A stretch of DNA of 64,000 nucleotides from Ottelia alismoides (Eukaryota > Streptophyta > Magnoliopsida > Alismatales > Hydrocharitaceae): assembly GCA_037367405.1 (NCBI GenBank), contig JAZKJV010000386.1, positions 745,501-809,500 of the forward strand, read 5' to 3'. Below, one piece after another: positions 44,560-57,420 of the stretch. The translations under genes were made by a program, and so were the position numbers. Below the pieces are notes generated by a model that saw nothing but the letters and a program-made list of their open reading frames with translations, was not told the DNA's origin and made no database searches. The stretch's first letter is position 1, and each line of letters begins with the position of its first letter.

Positions 44560-45421
44560 TCTAACATGCTCAACGATATTCTCTCCATAGCATCGCTCCT
44601 GACGGGAAATCACGCCATTCCTGACCAACCACATCGCCCAAATCATAGCCAGACAGCTCGATCTACCCATCTCTGTGCCATTTCAGTTCGTACCAATGGA
44701 CTCCCAGAACCTAACTACACCATCTACACAAAACGATATTGTTCTCAAAAAGCTTCCATGCCTTCTGTGAGCTTAAACACCCAAAGAAAATGTGATCTGC
44801 ATCATCCACCTCACCCATACATCGCATACAAGCTGGATCAGTTGACTGAACAAATCAATCAAGTCTATCCCCAGTCAAGATTCTGCCCCTCCTGAACAGC
44901 CATAGAAAGACCTTCACGCGCGTTGGAACCTTCCATTCCATATTCTTCTACAATCCGATGTACATCCTCCCGAGGTAAAAGACCATCGGCCCCTTCAAAG
45001 CCTTGTATGCCTTGCCAATCAAGAACACCCCATCATGCCAGATCCAACAATCTCGCCCCTCAATGGGTACATCCACATTATCCAACTTCGATAGCAATAT
45101 CATCAGGCTTGATAGCTCAAAGCAAAATCTTGGGAAGAAGGAGTGTCCATCCCAAGTAATTACCACAGAGCAACTCGGGTCCACCATCAATGCCATCAAC
45201 CTCGGGAATCTGACGTGCAACAATTCAAGCTCGCTCCGATTGCCAGTCTATAACTTAAGTCCATGTCATCCCCAAGGATGGGTCTCAGAAAGGGACGAAT
45301 CTCCTGTGTCACCCCACATATCCCTTGCCAAAAATATGAAGGCGCGCTCCCAAAGATCATGTGCTTAGGTAATGACGAGCCATTACCATATATCTTCCTT
45401 ATCAAGGTACAAACAAAGCTG
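44560..45421 (-). pseudogene. L1-type LINE, C-terminal part (left of the copia insertion)
   Basis: On the minus strand: IRKIYGNGSSLPKHMIFGSAPSYFWQGI (45420-45320), LSKLDNVDVPIEGRDCWIWH.DGVFLIGKAYKALKG (45110-44985), VPTRVKVFLWLFRRGRILTGDRLD (44927-44858) and the zinc-binding STDPACMRCMGEVDDADHIFFGCLSSQKAWKLFE (44838-44740). This is the usual end of plant L1 ORF2 (zf-RVT). Frame changes and stops show it is dead. It continues the fragment at 55907-56550, from which it was separated by the copia insertion. Confidence 0.82.
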
Positions 45422-45426
45422 CTACA
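45422..45426. other. Target-site duplication, left copy (CTACA)
   Basis: CTACA precedes the left LTR and recurs at 55902-55906 after the right LTR. Confidence 0.92.
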
Positions 45427-47956
45427 TGAAGGATATTGAGTATCCTTAAGCGCATCACGGAAGCGTGTTGATCGCATCGTATACAATCGGAGCAACTGGT
45501 CGCACTAGTCGCTAGATGCGGTAGAAATTAAAATTTCTAAAACTAAAGATGAAACCACATGATCACGAGAACACTTATCGGATCGTTTCATCTAACCACA
45601 AGTATAAGGAATACCTCTTGAAGCGTGGTTGCGATCGTGAGATCCCAAACAAGAGATCATCCTGTCTTAAGTCCGATCCACGAAGAATGCACTTACGGAC
45701 GCGATGATGAGTCACGTTCCTCCTGCAATCCTCGATGAAGATCCAAACGATGGATCCCCTGATCTCATCATACGAAATCCGTTGTCTTCCTTTAGAGCAA
45801 GCAGCCCCAAAGAAGAAGGAGATCCCCGAGTCATCGAAGGCGAATGCAAGAGTCTCTCCTTTCTCAACACAAGATGGACGGCCACCTTTTTGGAGGAGAG
45901 AAAGAGAGAGGGCGAGAATATGAGAGAGAGAGAGAGAGAGTTGTATATTTCTACAACTCTTAATAATGTACCTTGAAAGGCTAGGTTAGCCCTCCTTTTA
46001 TATTAGTTTAGGATCCAATGGATCTCAATCCATGGGACACGTAGATCCAACGGCCAAGTTGGTCTATGTAATAATCAATGGCTATGATTGTTGTTGGTTA
46101 AAAACCAACAACATTAATTTATATTAGATTAAATATATGTTGCATTATCATCAACATAATTTAATTCAATAAATAAATCAATAAATACAAGATAATGACA
46201 TATAATTTAAAAGATAATTATCCACCTAAATCACATGGATAATTAAAAAGACAATTATCCATCCATGAGATTTTGTGGATTATCTCATCCTTTTAATTCA
46301 TATCATATCTCTTGTTTATCTTGCAACATTATCCACTAAATTAATTCTCAATTAATTAGTGAATATTTCAATCATGCCATTGAAAATATGTGAATCATAT
46401 TCACAACCCAAACTAATTTGTAAATTACATTTCCAATTAATTAATTAATGTGAATCCAATCCACATTAATAATTAACAAATGCTATTTACAGGAATTCTC
46501 TCTCTTCAATATATGTATATTAGTAATCATATTTATAACGCGCAAATATTATGGTTAGCTTTATCTACATTCTCTAATCCTTGATAATTAAATCCTATTT
46601 AATTATCTTGCTTAATTATTCTCACAATATGAATCACATTCATATTATGCTTGATAATTAAATCTCATTTAATCATCAAGTTCTTCTTGCTTGGATATGA
46701 AGTTCATCAAATGAATTATTCTTGAGTCCCTTCAAGAATAATGTGCTTTCTCCGCAGAGTCTTGGAGATAAGGACAAGGCGATTGCATGTTCCACGTATA
46801 GTGACTTGGATGTTGAGATATCATCTCAAATCCAGATCATACGAACCTCCCACAGATGCTTGATTAAATCAAGACCGCAAATCTAATCTTCTCATTGCAT
46901 CTGAATCTCATTCAGACCAATGTCCCATATTTGGACTAAGATCAGATTGCTTCTCTACTGAGAGAAGTCACTAAAATCCAGACCTGTTTCATCACTCCCT
47001 CGGAATGGAAGCGTCATGTATATACAATCGTTTATGATCACATCACCCTCAGGTATTCCCAATACCTGTACATCCTGCATACTGGAAGACCCATGACCAA
47101 CCCGAAGATCAAGATCAATTTTATACTGTCTTCTTCAGGGTTTGATCACTAAGTTTCTCATTTGATCATTGGGATTTGGTATCGATCATATACTTTCCAA
47201 AAGCATATATCATACCTAGGTCTTGATCATATACTTTCCAAAAGTATATATCAAACCTACAAATTCAGTCAAGCTTCCAAAGCGAGATGACCGTGCACGC
47301 AATTTGATTCCTCCCAATATCTCATGAGTGAGCTCATGTCTTCCGGTTCAGTAGTGAACCTGTATGATCCCTTTGAGAGATCGTATTACTCATATGCCCT
47401 TATATGCACACCAGCTCGTCGGTGTATAGACATTGGTTAGGTCATCAACCTATTGGTCTGCCAAATGTACACATTCAGATATATAGTAACACATCTGTCT
47501 CCGGTCAGAGGATGCGTGCCTATGCTGTGACAGCATTCAACATAGGACTTAGGTTTTCTCGATCTCGTTAAGTCAACCCATTGACCTAACTAATCTGACA
47601 CCTCCGAATCACTATTCCCATGCAGAGGACCTGCATCAAGAGGTCGGTCAGATATCAGCTTTTGTGAGAAAGGATTGACATCTCCTACTCAGGCTGGAGA
47701 TCACATCTTAACAATCATTTGAAGGTGCTTGATGAGTCCTCAATCTAACCCTTTAGATATTCATCCAAGCACCAGCCTCTATGATTCAATTATTGAATCA
47801 ACAACTGTATAATCATTAAGATAGCCATGGTACATAACCTTAATGATACAGAGGGACCTTTTATGCAAATTATTTATTATTCATTTCAGATCAGGGAATG
47901 ATATGTGCAATAACATTTATTGCATAATGGCTCGCCGTGGGCTCACATGTCCAACA
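45427..47956 (-). repeat. 3' LTR of the minus-strand copia element (2530 bp)
   Basis: On the minus strand it begins TGTTGGACATGTGAGCCC and ends with AAGGATACTCAATATCCTTCA, whose AAGGATA/TATCCTT arms form a small terminal hairpin. It holds a GA microsatellite (45922-45941) longer than in the other LTR, and a near-duplicated 'GATCATATACTTTCCAAAAG' unit (47186 and 47227). Confidence 0.9.
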
Positions 47957-47967
47957 ATCTCCCACTA
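47957..47967 (-). promoter_or_regulatory. Polypurine tract of the minus-strand copia element
   Basis: TAGTGGGAGAT on the minus strand, immediately before TGTTGG of the 3' LTR. Confidence 0.75.
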
Positions 47968-50900
47968 GCCCAAAGAGCCATTAATGGGCTAATCATTTAA
48001 ACCCACAGTCATGTGACAATCACAGGGTATTTAGAAATAGCTAGGTAAGCTGATCAGTCACTCTGTTCCCAAAAGACTATGCCAAGTCCTTTTACGGCAC
48101 TTGCATATCCTTAGGTAGCAGTGCTTGCATCCAATGCGAATGTTGCATCTTATGCAACCAATACTCAATCTTGTCAAAGCAGTTATAGTGTCCTTGACAC
48201 TATTGCTCAATTATTATAACTAGTATTTCCATAATCCTTATCAGAATACCCTTATTCCTGGAGATCACTATCTCTTAAGGTATCCACAGTTAAGACCTTT
48301 TAGATCTCTATCTATAACGTCTTAAGCTTTTGAAGATATGACTTTGATATCACTATCTCAAAGAATCTTGTCATCTATTGAAGATATTGTTATTACTGCA
48401 ATCAAGTGTTCTTTCTCCATAGTAGGATTAGTAAGACTTTACTACTCCCACTGCATGGCAGATATCTGGCTTTTGTACACATCTAGCATACACTTAGCTT
48501 CTCGCAACTGATGCACAAGTGCAAGCAGTTCTAGCATTCACTTCCTCAACTCTTTGAGGTGCTATCCCTTTAGATAGGTCAGTACCAAATCTCAAGGGAA
48601 GGAAGCCTTTATTGGAATTTCCAAGAATGGAATATGTCCAAGGTGTACTACAAATGTGACAGTCCCAATATCCTCTTTTCTTTGCTTCTGAACAACTTCA
48701 AAACTAAGATCTAAGAGGTATTCTTGAGATCATATCTCAAGGTATGGAATGTCCAGTCTATAAAACACTTATTATCATCCTTATATCATTCCAAATGATT
48801 AGGATATTATCTACATTTAGCACGATGAACACAATGGCACTCCCACTAAGCTTCATGTGGTACATCAAGATTCTATTTGAAATCATAAAACTTATGATTT
48901 CATCAAATCTGATATTCCAACTACAAGAAGCTTATTTGAGTCCATAGATGGATTTCGTTAGCTTTCACACCTTGCTTTCCTCAACCACGAAGCCCTGGGG
49001 TTACTTCATGTGAATATCCTCCGAGAGGTATTCTTAGAGGAGTGCATCTTGACTTACATCTTGAAGATGCAATAGTCAAGTTGTGTAGCTAAGGTTAGCA
49101 ATATTCTGATGATTTTAAGAATGGTTTCCAAAGAGCAAGTCTCATTGGAAGCAATGTCTTCTCTTCTGGTGTGTAGTTTATGTCTACGAACTGAGCTTTA
49201 AAGATCTCTACATTCTCATCAGGTTCCCTCTTCTCTTGAAGATCCATTTACACCTTAATGGGTCTAACCCTTATAGGTGGATTCTCTAGGGTCCATATAC
49301 AACATTTGTATATGAGGTCTACTTTAGACTTTATTGCTAATTTCCATCTTTCCATGTCATGATCATCAGGAGCTTCATCACATGAAGTCCGATCATTGTC
49401 AGACTTAATTGACACATGGAATACATCCTCAAATTCATTTGAAGAGGTATTAGTGCTTCATCTTTAATTATCCTTTTAGTTCCCGATTTCAGGAGCCTCA
49501 TTATCTTCTCAAGATTTAAATGAGTTCCTACACTTCATTTTTGTCTTGATTCTCAAGAGAGTCATCCTCCAAGAATCACATTCTCAGAGATGAGATCTTC
49601 TAAGAATCTCAATGTCATAAAGTAGGTATCCAATACCATCCTTTATTTTCCTAATGAAGTAGCATTCTCTAGTGCTTAATTCCAGCTTACTTGCATGTAA
49701 TCTTATTAAGGATATATAATGTAGCCTCTACTACATATATACCTGGAAACTAAGAGGTAATTATGCTAAAATTCATCATTGATCAAATCATGTCACACAT
49801 GATCCAATTGTATCTCCTTACAACTCCATTGAGTTTAGGTGTGTTAGGAGGATTGAGATAGAAATGATATTCATATATCCATAAGGTATTCTTTGAATTT
49901 TATCTAACAGGTACAAGCTACCTAGGTTAGATGAAATTCATTTCATCTTTCTTCAAACTTTGGTTCTAAACCAAAATTATGAAATCTTTGAACATTTCAA
50001 AGGTTTCTCAAGTGAAGAGAAGAAATCTCATATCATACATAATCATCAATAGATATCACATATCCATAATGTTTACTATGATATAGATGATCTGCATACA
50101 TCAATATATATGAGATCTTGAATACCTCGACATCTAACACCATTCCCAGAGAAGGGTGTAGTGGGCATTTTACTTTGAATACAATATTCACAAGTATGTA
50201 AGATTTGAAATTTAAGATATTCTAAAGTTTTATATCTTACTAGTCTATTGATCATATCAATAGATATATGTCCAAGACTCGATGCCAGATCATCGTCAAA
50301 TGATCTTCATCCTCCCATTGATCTGTCAAGGGTTAATTTTCAGTATTAGAAATCTTAATGAACCATTCATTAATTTTTCTAATTTTGTGGAGTCCACTAG
50401 ATGTTAGATTACTATCTGAAGTATATCCATCATAACTCTTTATAATAGTTCTATCTCAGAATTCATGTTTATTTCCAACATTTGGAAACAAACATTGAGG
50501 GTATTCTAATATTTAGGTCATAGAGACATTCTCTAAGACTAAAGGCTCTTCCACTGAGAATATGAAGTCTATCTATTCAACAGAGATTGATGCAACAATT
50601 CTAGCAATATCCATATAGATGACTAATAAACCTTAAGATCAAATTTCTAATCTTCTAATATATATATGCAACCAATTGCAAATGTCATTAGAAGATTGGG
50701 ATACAATTGTCAGACTTTATCTTATGAAATAAGAAAGTCAGAGTCAATGATTATATGTAGATTATACTGATGCTCTATCTAAGTCCTTCACTAAGGATTT
50801 TAGACAGATTTGATAGTCATACTATCAACACATCAACTTATTACAGTATTGGCATGCATCCAACTCTTTTGATGTCATATGGAAGTCACAGAAGTACAAT

Positions 50901-53360
50901 CAACTCTTTGGCTTTCCTTCTCACATGGGTCCGACCCACGCTTCCACTGTGCTCTCTTCATCTATAAACAACCATTGTTCAAGACAATGAATCTCTTATG
51001 TTGAATTCAAAAGATTTCAATACAAGAGCACTTCAACATTTATACATGCTTCATAAAATTCATTCAAAATGATTATTATGAAGCTTCAAGAATGACTTGA
51101 GTATAGATAGTTAGAATGATGAAACTCATCATATCTACATCTTAACTCTTAGAGACTTAGGTTCAGGTAGGTATTCAAACATTTTGAATACATCATCTCT
51201 TTCGAGCCACCATTCTGCATAATGCAGAGAACCATTTCATTCATGATTAAATGTCTAGATCACATATGTATGCTAAAATATCTTCCTTTATTTTATAAGG
51301 ATTATTCGACAATTACGATCACCATCGACATGTCACTTCCAAAGTACACTCGATGAAAGATAAAGACTATAGAGACATATGAACCCTAAGGTGATGTCTT
51401 ATTGTCCTATTTAATTGTCATTCCTCATTATGTTGAGGAAACTTGCACATTGCAACCACATACGTTATGTGTCCAATTGCAAGTACAATATCTGGATCAT
51501 GAGTCCAATCCATGATATTTTACTGGTTATCATTGAGTATAACATTGAGTGGGTTTAATGAAGGATTATCAGAAATAAGAAATGTGCATAAGGGTATATA
51601 TTATATATATACATATTTTACTTTGACTTAGGAATTTTTATATCAAAGTTGTCTTGCTTGTCAACACCGAAAGTTCATTCCCTTAATCACTTTCAATGTA
51701 AGAGATATACTTACCATTATATCTCAAGCAAGATCTGGGATCTCCTTCCTTATCTTTGCTGCATCCCAATAATATGAGAACCTACAACTCGGATAAAAAG
51801 AAGCGGGAACACATCCCGTCTTGCAAGTCCAACTTGCATCTCCCAATTCGGTCTTTAACACCCGGGCCCACCACCCCTAAGATGATGTTGACCCGTCATT
51901 AATTGAACCAACCGTCAACAGGCTTAATACTCGCTATACACAATCCAATATCGCCCCAATAATATGAGGACCCGATATTGGGGTCACTACGTATACGGCC
52001 TTACTCTTTCGAGAAGCAAAGAACCCGATCCAATTAAATCATATACATGATCTGTCACTTCGGACAGGCGTCTCCTATACACAACAACTGGCGACGGAAT
52101 CCTTTACCTTGATGGGAGACCATGGATGTCATTTATATGATCCTCCATCTCATATTCAAATTGTATAATTAATTATCGTGAATTATATTCACATAATTAA
52201 CTCTTCCAAGGGAAATACACATCTATTCATAATAGAGTGTTAATTGGATATAATTAATTTAATAACATTAAATTAATCATTAATTTAATCATCAATCAAC
52301 AAACTTGATTATTACTTGAATAGTAGGTATAATCTCAAAGTACGTATTATTCGTATTTTAATAATTAGAAAAATACACTTTGACCTTTCTGGCATTATCC
52401 AGTCCCTACCCGCTGTCATGGCCAGTACCGACGAGAGTAGGACGGACCACATACGTTGCAACCCGCGACCCCAATGCTCTTCGACTAGGCACCATATCCG
52501 CCTCAGGAAAGGATAATACCAGATAGATCATTATGTACTTTGAGATGCTCATCGGTTTTTCAACCGAAATTATACCATATAATATATATCAAAACAATTT
52601 TGATTATATTATAAGGAGATTTGCTAAATAAATGCCCAATCCTATTCAAGAAAGAGGGGTTTTCATGTAATTATTGTCCTACAACTATTGTAGGATAAAC
52701 TATGGTTTTTCATGAGATCAATTTTGTTGATGGACCAATGATCAAGATCATTATCTTATCATTGTGGTTTAGGCAAATGTCATTCAATGAAATAATTATA
52801 TCTTTAAATATTTCACAAATATTCATCACTAATTATTTCAGAAAATTAACAATTAATTTTCATCAACATATTTGAATGACTTATCACAAGGTTCATGATC
52901 AAAAAATGTCAATTTCCAACAGTGACCCACAAACACTAAAATTAACTTATCTTGATCAATTTAAATCCAAAAAAATGCAAAATCAGCTTCCTAAGATTAC
53001 CTATTTGATTTATTAAAGAATCCAAATGATAATTCATGTATTTCAAGGCAGATCAAAACCATAATTAACTCATTAATCACGATTAGATCCGCAGTTCCCG
53101 CAACTGTGAATACATGCATATTCAAATGGCCATATCTTGAGCAAATGAAGTCCAAAATTCATAAACACAGATCCTATGGTTTCCTTATTTAATGGGAAAC
53201 AAAATCCAATTGAAAATTTCGTGTTTAAATATTTTAAACAGAGCCGAAAAAATCAATTATACAGAGGTGCGAAAATTGAAATGCAGCAAAAAATTCGCGT
53301 CCCTTTCAAAACCAAATCGTCCAAGGTCTATGGAGCATATCCAAAACCTTATTCAACCTG
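47968..53360 (-). pseudogene. Decayed internal region of the minus-strand copia element (RT trace)
   Basis: On the minus strand near 49020-48760 one can read, across stops, QGF, E.SKVCKLTKSIYGLKQASCSWN-like words, RFDEIIKSYDF and a final VDDI..IWN, the RT of a common plant copia group. Protease, integrase and gag are not readable. The part near the 5' LTR (51730-52520) is unusual: less AT-rich, with 'CCCAATAATATGAG' twice (51765, 51955) and an inverted repeat CCAATATCG/CGATATTGG (51945-51953, 51973-51981). It may be an untranslated leader. Confidence 0.65.
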
Positions 53361-53372
53361 GCTCTGATACCT
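53361..53372 (-). promoter_or_regulatory. Primer-binding site of the minus-strand copia element
   Basis: On the minus strand it reads AGGTATCAGAGC, one base off the initiator-Met site TGGTATCAGAGC, two bases after the LTR end. It fixes the right LTR as the 5' one. Confidence 0.85.
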
Positions 53373-53374
53373 CT

Positions 53375-55901
53375 TGAAGGATATTGAGTATCCTTAAGCG
53401 CATCACGGAAGCGTGTTGATCGCATCGTATGCAATCGGAGCAACTAGTCGCACTAGTCGCTAGATGCGGCAGAAATTAAAATTTCTAAAACTAAAGATGA
53501 AAACACATGATCACGAGAACACTTCTCGGATCGTTTCATCTAACCACAAGTATAAGGAATACCTCTTGAATCGTGGTTGTGATCGTGAGATTCCAAATAA
53601 GAGATCCTCCTGTCTTAAGTCCGATCCACGAAGAATGCACTTGCGGGCGCGATGATGAGTCGCGTTCCTCCCGCAATCCTCGATGAAGATCCAAGCGATG
53701 GATCCTCTGATTTTATCATACGAAATCCATCGTCTTCCTTTAGAGCAAGCATCCCCAAAGAAGAAGGAGATCCCCGAGTCGTCGAAGGCGAATGCAAGAG
53801 TCTCTCCTTTCTCAACACAAGATGCACGACCACCTTTTTGGAGGAGAGAAAGAGAGAGGGCGAGAATATGAGAGAGAGAGAGTTGTAAACTTCTACAACT
53901 CTTAATAATGTACCTTGAAAGGCTAGGTTAGCCCTCCTTTTATATTAGTTTAGGATCCAATGGATCTCAATCCATGGGACACATAGATCCAACGGCCAAG
54001 TTGGTCTATGTAAATAATCAATGGCTATGATTGTTGTTGGTTAAAAACCAACAACATTAATTTATATTAGATTAAATATATGTTGCATTATCATCAACAT
54101 AATTTAATTCAATAAATAAATCAATAAACACAAGATAATGACATGTAATTCAAAAGATAATTATCCACCTAAATCACATGGATAATTAAAAAGACAATTA
54201 TCTATCCATGAGATTGTGTGGATTATCTCATCCTTTTAATTCATATCATTATCTCTTGTTTATCTTGCAACATTATCCACTAAATTAATTCTCAATTAAT
54301 TAGTGAATATTTCAATCATGCCATTGAAAATATGTGAATCATATTCACAACCCAAACTAATTTGTAAATTACATTTCCAATTAATTAATTAATGTGAATC
54401 CAATACACATTAATAATTAACAAATGCTATTTACAGGAATTCTCTCTCTTCAATATATGTATATTATAAATCATATTTATAACACACAAATATTATGGTT
54501 AGCTTTATCCACATTCTCTAATCCTTGATAATTAAATCCTATTTAATTATCTTAGATAATTATTCTCACAATATGAATCACATTCATATTATGCTTGATA
54601 ATTAAATCTCATTTAATCATCAAGTTCTTCTTGCTTGGATATGAAGTTCATCAAATGAATTATTCTTGAATCCCTTCAAGAATAATGTGCTTTCTCCGCA
54701 GATACTTGGAGATAAAGACAGGGCGATTGTATTGTTCCACGTATAGTGACTTGGATGTTGAGATATCATCTCAAATCCAGATCTTACGAACCTCCTACAG
54801 ATGCTTGATTAAATCAAGACCGCAAATCTAATCTTCTCATTGCATCTGAATCTCATTCAGACCAATGTCCAACATTTGGACTAAGATCAGATTGCTTCTC
54901 TACTGAGAGGAGTCACTAAAATCCAGACCTGTTTTATCACTCCCTCGGAATGGAAGCGTCATGGATATACAATTGTTTATGATCACATCACCCTCAGGTA
55001 TTCCCAATACCTGTACATCCTGCATACTGGAAGACCCATGACCAACCCGAAGATCAAGATCAATTTTATACTGTCTTCTTCAGGGATTCATCACTAAGTT
55101 TCTCATTTGATCATTGGGATTTGGTATCGATCATATACTTTCCAAAAGCATAAATCATACCTAGGTCTTGATCATATACTTTCCAAAAGTATATATCAAA
55201 CCTACAAATTCAGTCAAGCTTCCAAAGAGAGACGACCGTGCATGGAATTTGATTCCTCCTAATATCTCATGAGTGAGCTCATGTCTTCCGGTTCAGTAGT
55301 GAACATGTATGATCCCTTTGAGAGATCGTATTACTCATATGCCCTTATATGCACACCAGCTCACCGGTGTATAGACCTTGGTTAGGTCATCAACCTATTG
55401 GTCTGCCATATGTACACACTCAGACATATAGTAACACATCTGTCTCCGGTCAGAGGATGCGTGCCTATGCTGTGACATCATTCAACATAGGACTTAGGTT
55501 ATCTCGATCTCGTCAAGTCAACCCGTTGACCTAACTAATCTGACACCTCCGAATCACTATTCCCCTGCAGAGGACCTGCATCAAGAGGTCGGTCAGATAT
55601 CAGCCTATGTGAGAAAGGATTGCCATCTCCTACTCAGGCTGGAGATCACATCTTAACAATCATTTGACGGTGCTTGATGAGTCCTCAATCTAACCCTTTA
55701 GATATTCATCCAAGCACCGGCCTCTATGATTCAATTATTGAATCAACAGCTGTATGATCATTAAGATAGTCATGGTACATAACCCTAATTGTACAGAGGG
55801 ACCTTTTATGCAAATTATTTATTCTTCATTTCAGATCAGGGAATGATATGTGCAATAACATTTATTGCATAATGGCTCGTCGTGGGCTCACATGTCCAAC
55901 A
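53375..55901 (-). repeat. 5' LTR of the minus-strand copia element (2527 bp)
   Basis: Nearly the same length as the left LTR and the same ends (TGTTGGACATGTGAGCCC ... TATCCTTCA). Differences are concentrated at the 53400-53830 end, where many are transitions. Confidence 0.9.
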
Positions 55902-55906
55902 CTACA

Positions 55907-56552
55907 TTCACCCCAAATCCGAGTAATCCACTTTCTGATCAAAGCCGTGTTCATCTCCTCCAATCTACGCACTCCCAAACCATCACCGTCCTTTGAACTA
56001 GAAATCGATTTCCGGTCTAGTAAAGGTATCTCACTCGATCGCCCACACAACGATCAGAAAAAGCCCTCATGATGCTATCAAGTTTGTTTCTCACTCCCAT
56101 GGGCATGATTCTAAAAGACAAGAAAAAATAGGATTGCATACTGAACTGAACGCAATAACACCAACCTTCCACCTCTAGACACGCAAACAAACTTCCATCC
56201 TGCCAACTTCCGCTCCATCTTATCTACCACAGGTAGCCAATCTGTTAAATGCATCTTCCCACTCACCAGCGGCACCCCAAGGTAGCGTAATGGTAAATCC
56301 TTGCTAGGGAAACACACCCAGCCAGTACAAAGCTCAATTTCTGCATCCTCCAAGCCAAAAGGGACAAACTCTGATTTGACTCTATTGAGTCTCAATCCTG
56401 AAATAACACCGAAGAAATCGAGGACCATTGACATGCCTCTACAGCTCTATGCATCTCATTCCTCATATAAGATCGTGCCATCTGCATATTAAAGCAATGG
56501 GATTGAAATATCCTCCATAGTGAAACGCTTGCAAAATCCTTTCCTCACTGTA
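55907..56552 (-). pseudogene. L1-type LINE, RT C-terminal part (right of the copia insertion)
   Basis: On the minus strand: GFCKRFTMEDISIPLL, then the catalytic box YADG at 56488-56477 (normally YADD) in YADGTILYEE, then a stop, LDFFGVISGLRLNRVKSEFVPFGL, LPLRYLGVPLVSGKMHLTDWLPVVDKMERKLAGWK and SRGGRLVLLRSVQYAI (56434-56140), and DGDGLGVRRLEEMNTALIRKW (55990-55930). This is the thumb and following part of a plant L1 RT. It has stops and a lost catalytic Asp. The 5' half is absent beyond about 56552. Confidence 0.85.
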
Positions 56553-56704
56553 ACATGGTGTATTTTGTTAGAATAGATGGAACACGTATTATTACGAACA
56601 AGTAGAATATTCATGACTGTACTTTTGGAATCTCAGAGAGACAAATGTAAAAAAATATAAAATTTTTCATACAAGTTTTATAAATTTATCCATGCTTACA
56701 TTGT

Positions 56705-56965
56705 AGGGCTTTTTTTTACACTTATGTCCTTCCGAGATTTTACACACTTACACCTCTCCTTTTTTTGCTATAACACTTGTGCTCCTATATTCTTACCAAA
56801 TTCATAGTATCACGATCCTGTTATTACACTCATGCCCTGATAGTAATTAACGAAAGGGCAACACTGTGAATTTCATAATAATACATTTGCATAAGTGTTT
56901 TGTAAGAAAGGTAGAGGCATAACTGTAATTGAATAATTGGACACAAGTGCGAAAACCCTTGCATT
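56705..56965. repeat. Foldback-like repeat with about 110-bp imperfect arms
   Basis: The left arm 'ACACTTATGTCCTTCCGAG... CACTTACACCTCTCC...' and the reverse complement of the right arm 'GCACTTGTGTCC... AGTTATGCCTCTACC... AACACTTATGC' align loosely and meet near 56835. Similar arms are visible at 59060-59275 and, fainter, at 44240-44460. It has no coding capacity. Confidence 0.5.
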
Positions 56966-57214
56966 ATATGTATAAAATATGAATAAATTGAAGCTTTATA
57001 TTTCTCCACGCATACTTCTACATTTTGTTGGTTGAATGGTGCCCATATATTGCTAGAATAAGTTACTTATTGACTTACCTTCCTGCAAAATATAGTTCTA
57101 TTGTTTCTTGATTTTTTTTTAAAAAAAGTCGCTCAAATAACTTCGTATATAACTTCGTTAATAATGCTCTCTTATCTTTATTTATCCCGTAGGCTCCCTT
57201 CCTCATTTTTTTTC

Positions 57215-57420
57215 TTTTTTTTATTTTTAAAAAATACTTCTGTAGATTTTTATCATTATATCCTTATATTGTATCATTTAAATTTCGTGCGAAACATAGA
57301 CTCTTACAGTCTTCATCCAAATGGAGTTGATTTCAACATTTCTGTTTCTCACGAAATTTGAATGACATAATATAACGATATAATTTCCACGAATTCAATT
57401 TTTTTTAAAAAGAAGATAAT
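57215..57420. mobile_element. Hairpin MITE-like element, copy 2
   Basis: The arms 'TATATTGTATCATTTAAATTTCGTGCGAAACATAG' (about 57266-57300) and the complement of 'TTTCTGTTTCTCACGAAATTTGAATGACATAATATA' (57340-57375) share the core ATTTCGT.[AC]GAAACA with copy 1 at 42122. The outer arms are A/T runs. The two copies are clearly diverged. Confidence 0.6.

Larger units (their letters stand above)
45427..55901 (-). mobile_element. Degenerate Ty1/copia retrotransposon, 10.5 kb, inserted in a LINE
   Basis: Paired LTRs of about 2.53 kb, the CTACA target duplication, an initiator-Met primer site beside the right LTR and a polypurine tract beside the left one define a full element lying on the minus strand. 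The 5.4-kb internal region has no frame over about 70 codons. A dead copia RT is recognisable at about 48760-49060. By eye the LTRs differ by several percent in the first 420 bp and less elsewhere, so it is much older than the Tnt1-type element. Confidence 0.9.

Noticed and set aside
45704..45976. 90-codon plus-strand frame, repeated at 53652-53888
   Set aside because: Both copies are in the two LTRs of the same copia element and end in a GA microsatellite; repetition is due to the LTRs, not to a gene pair.
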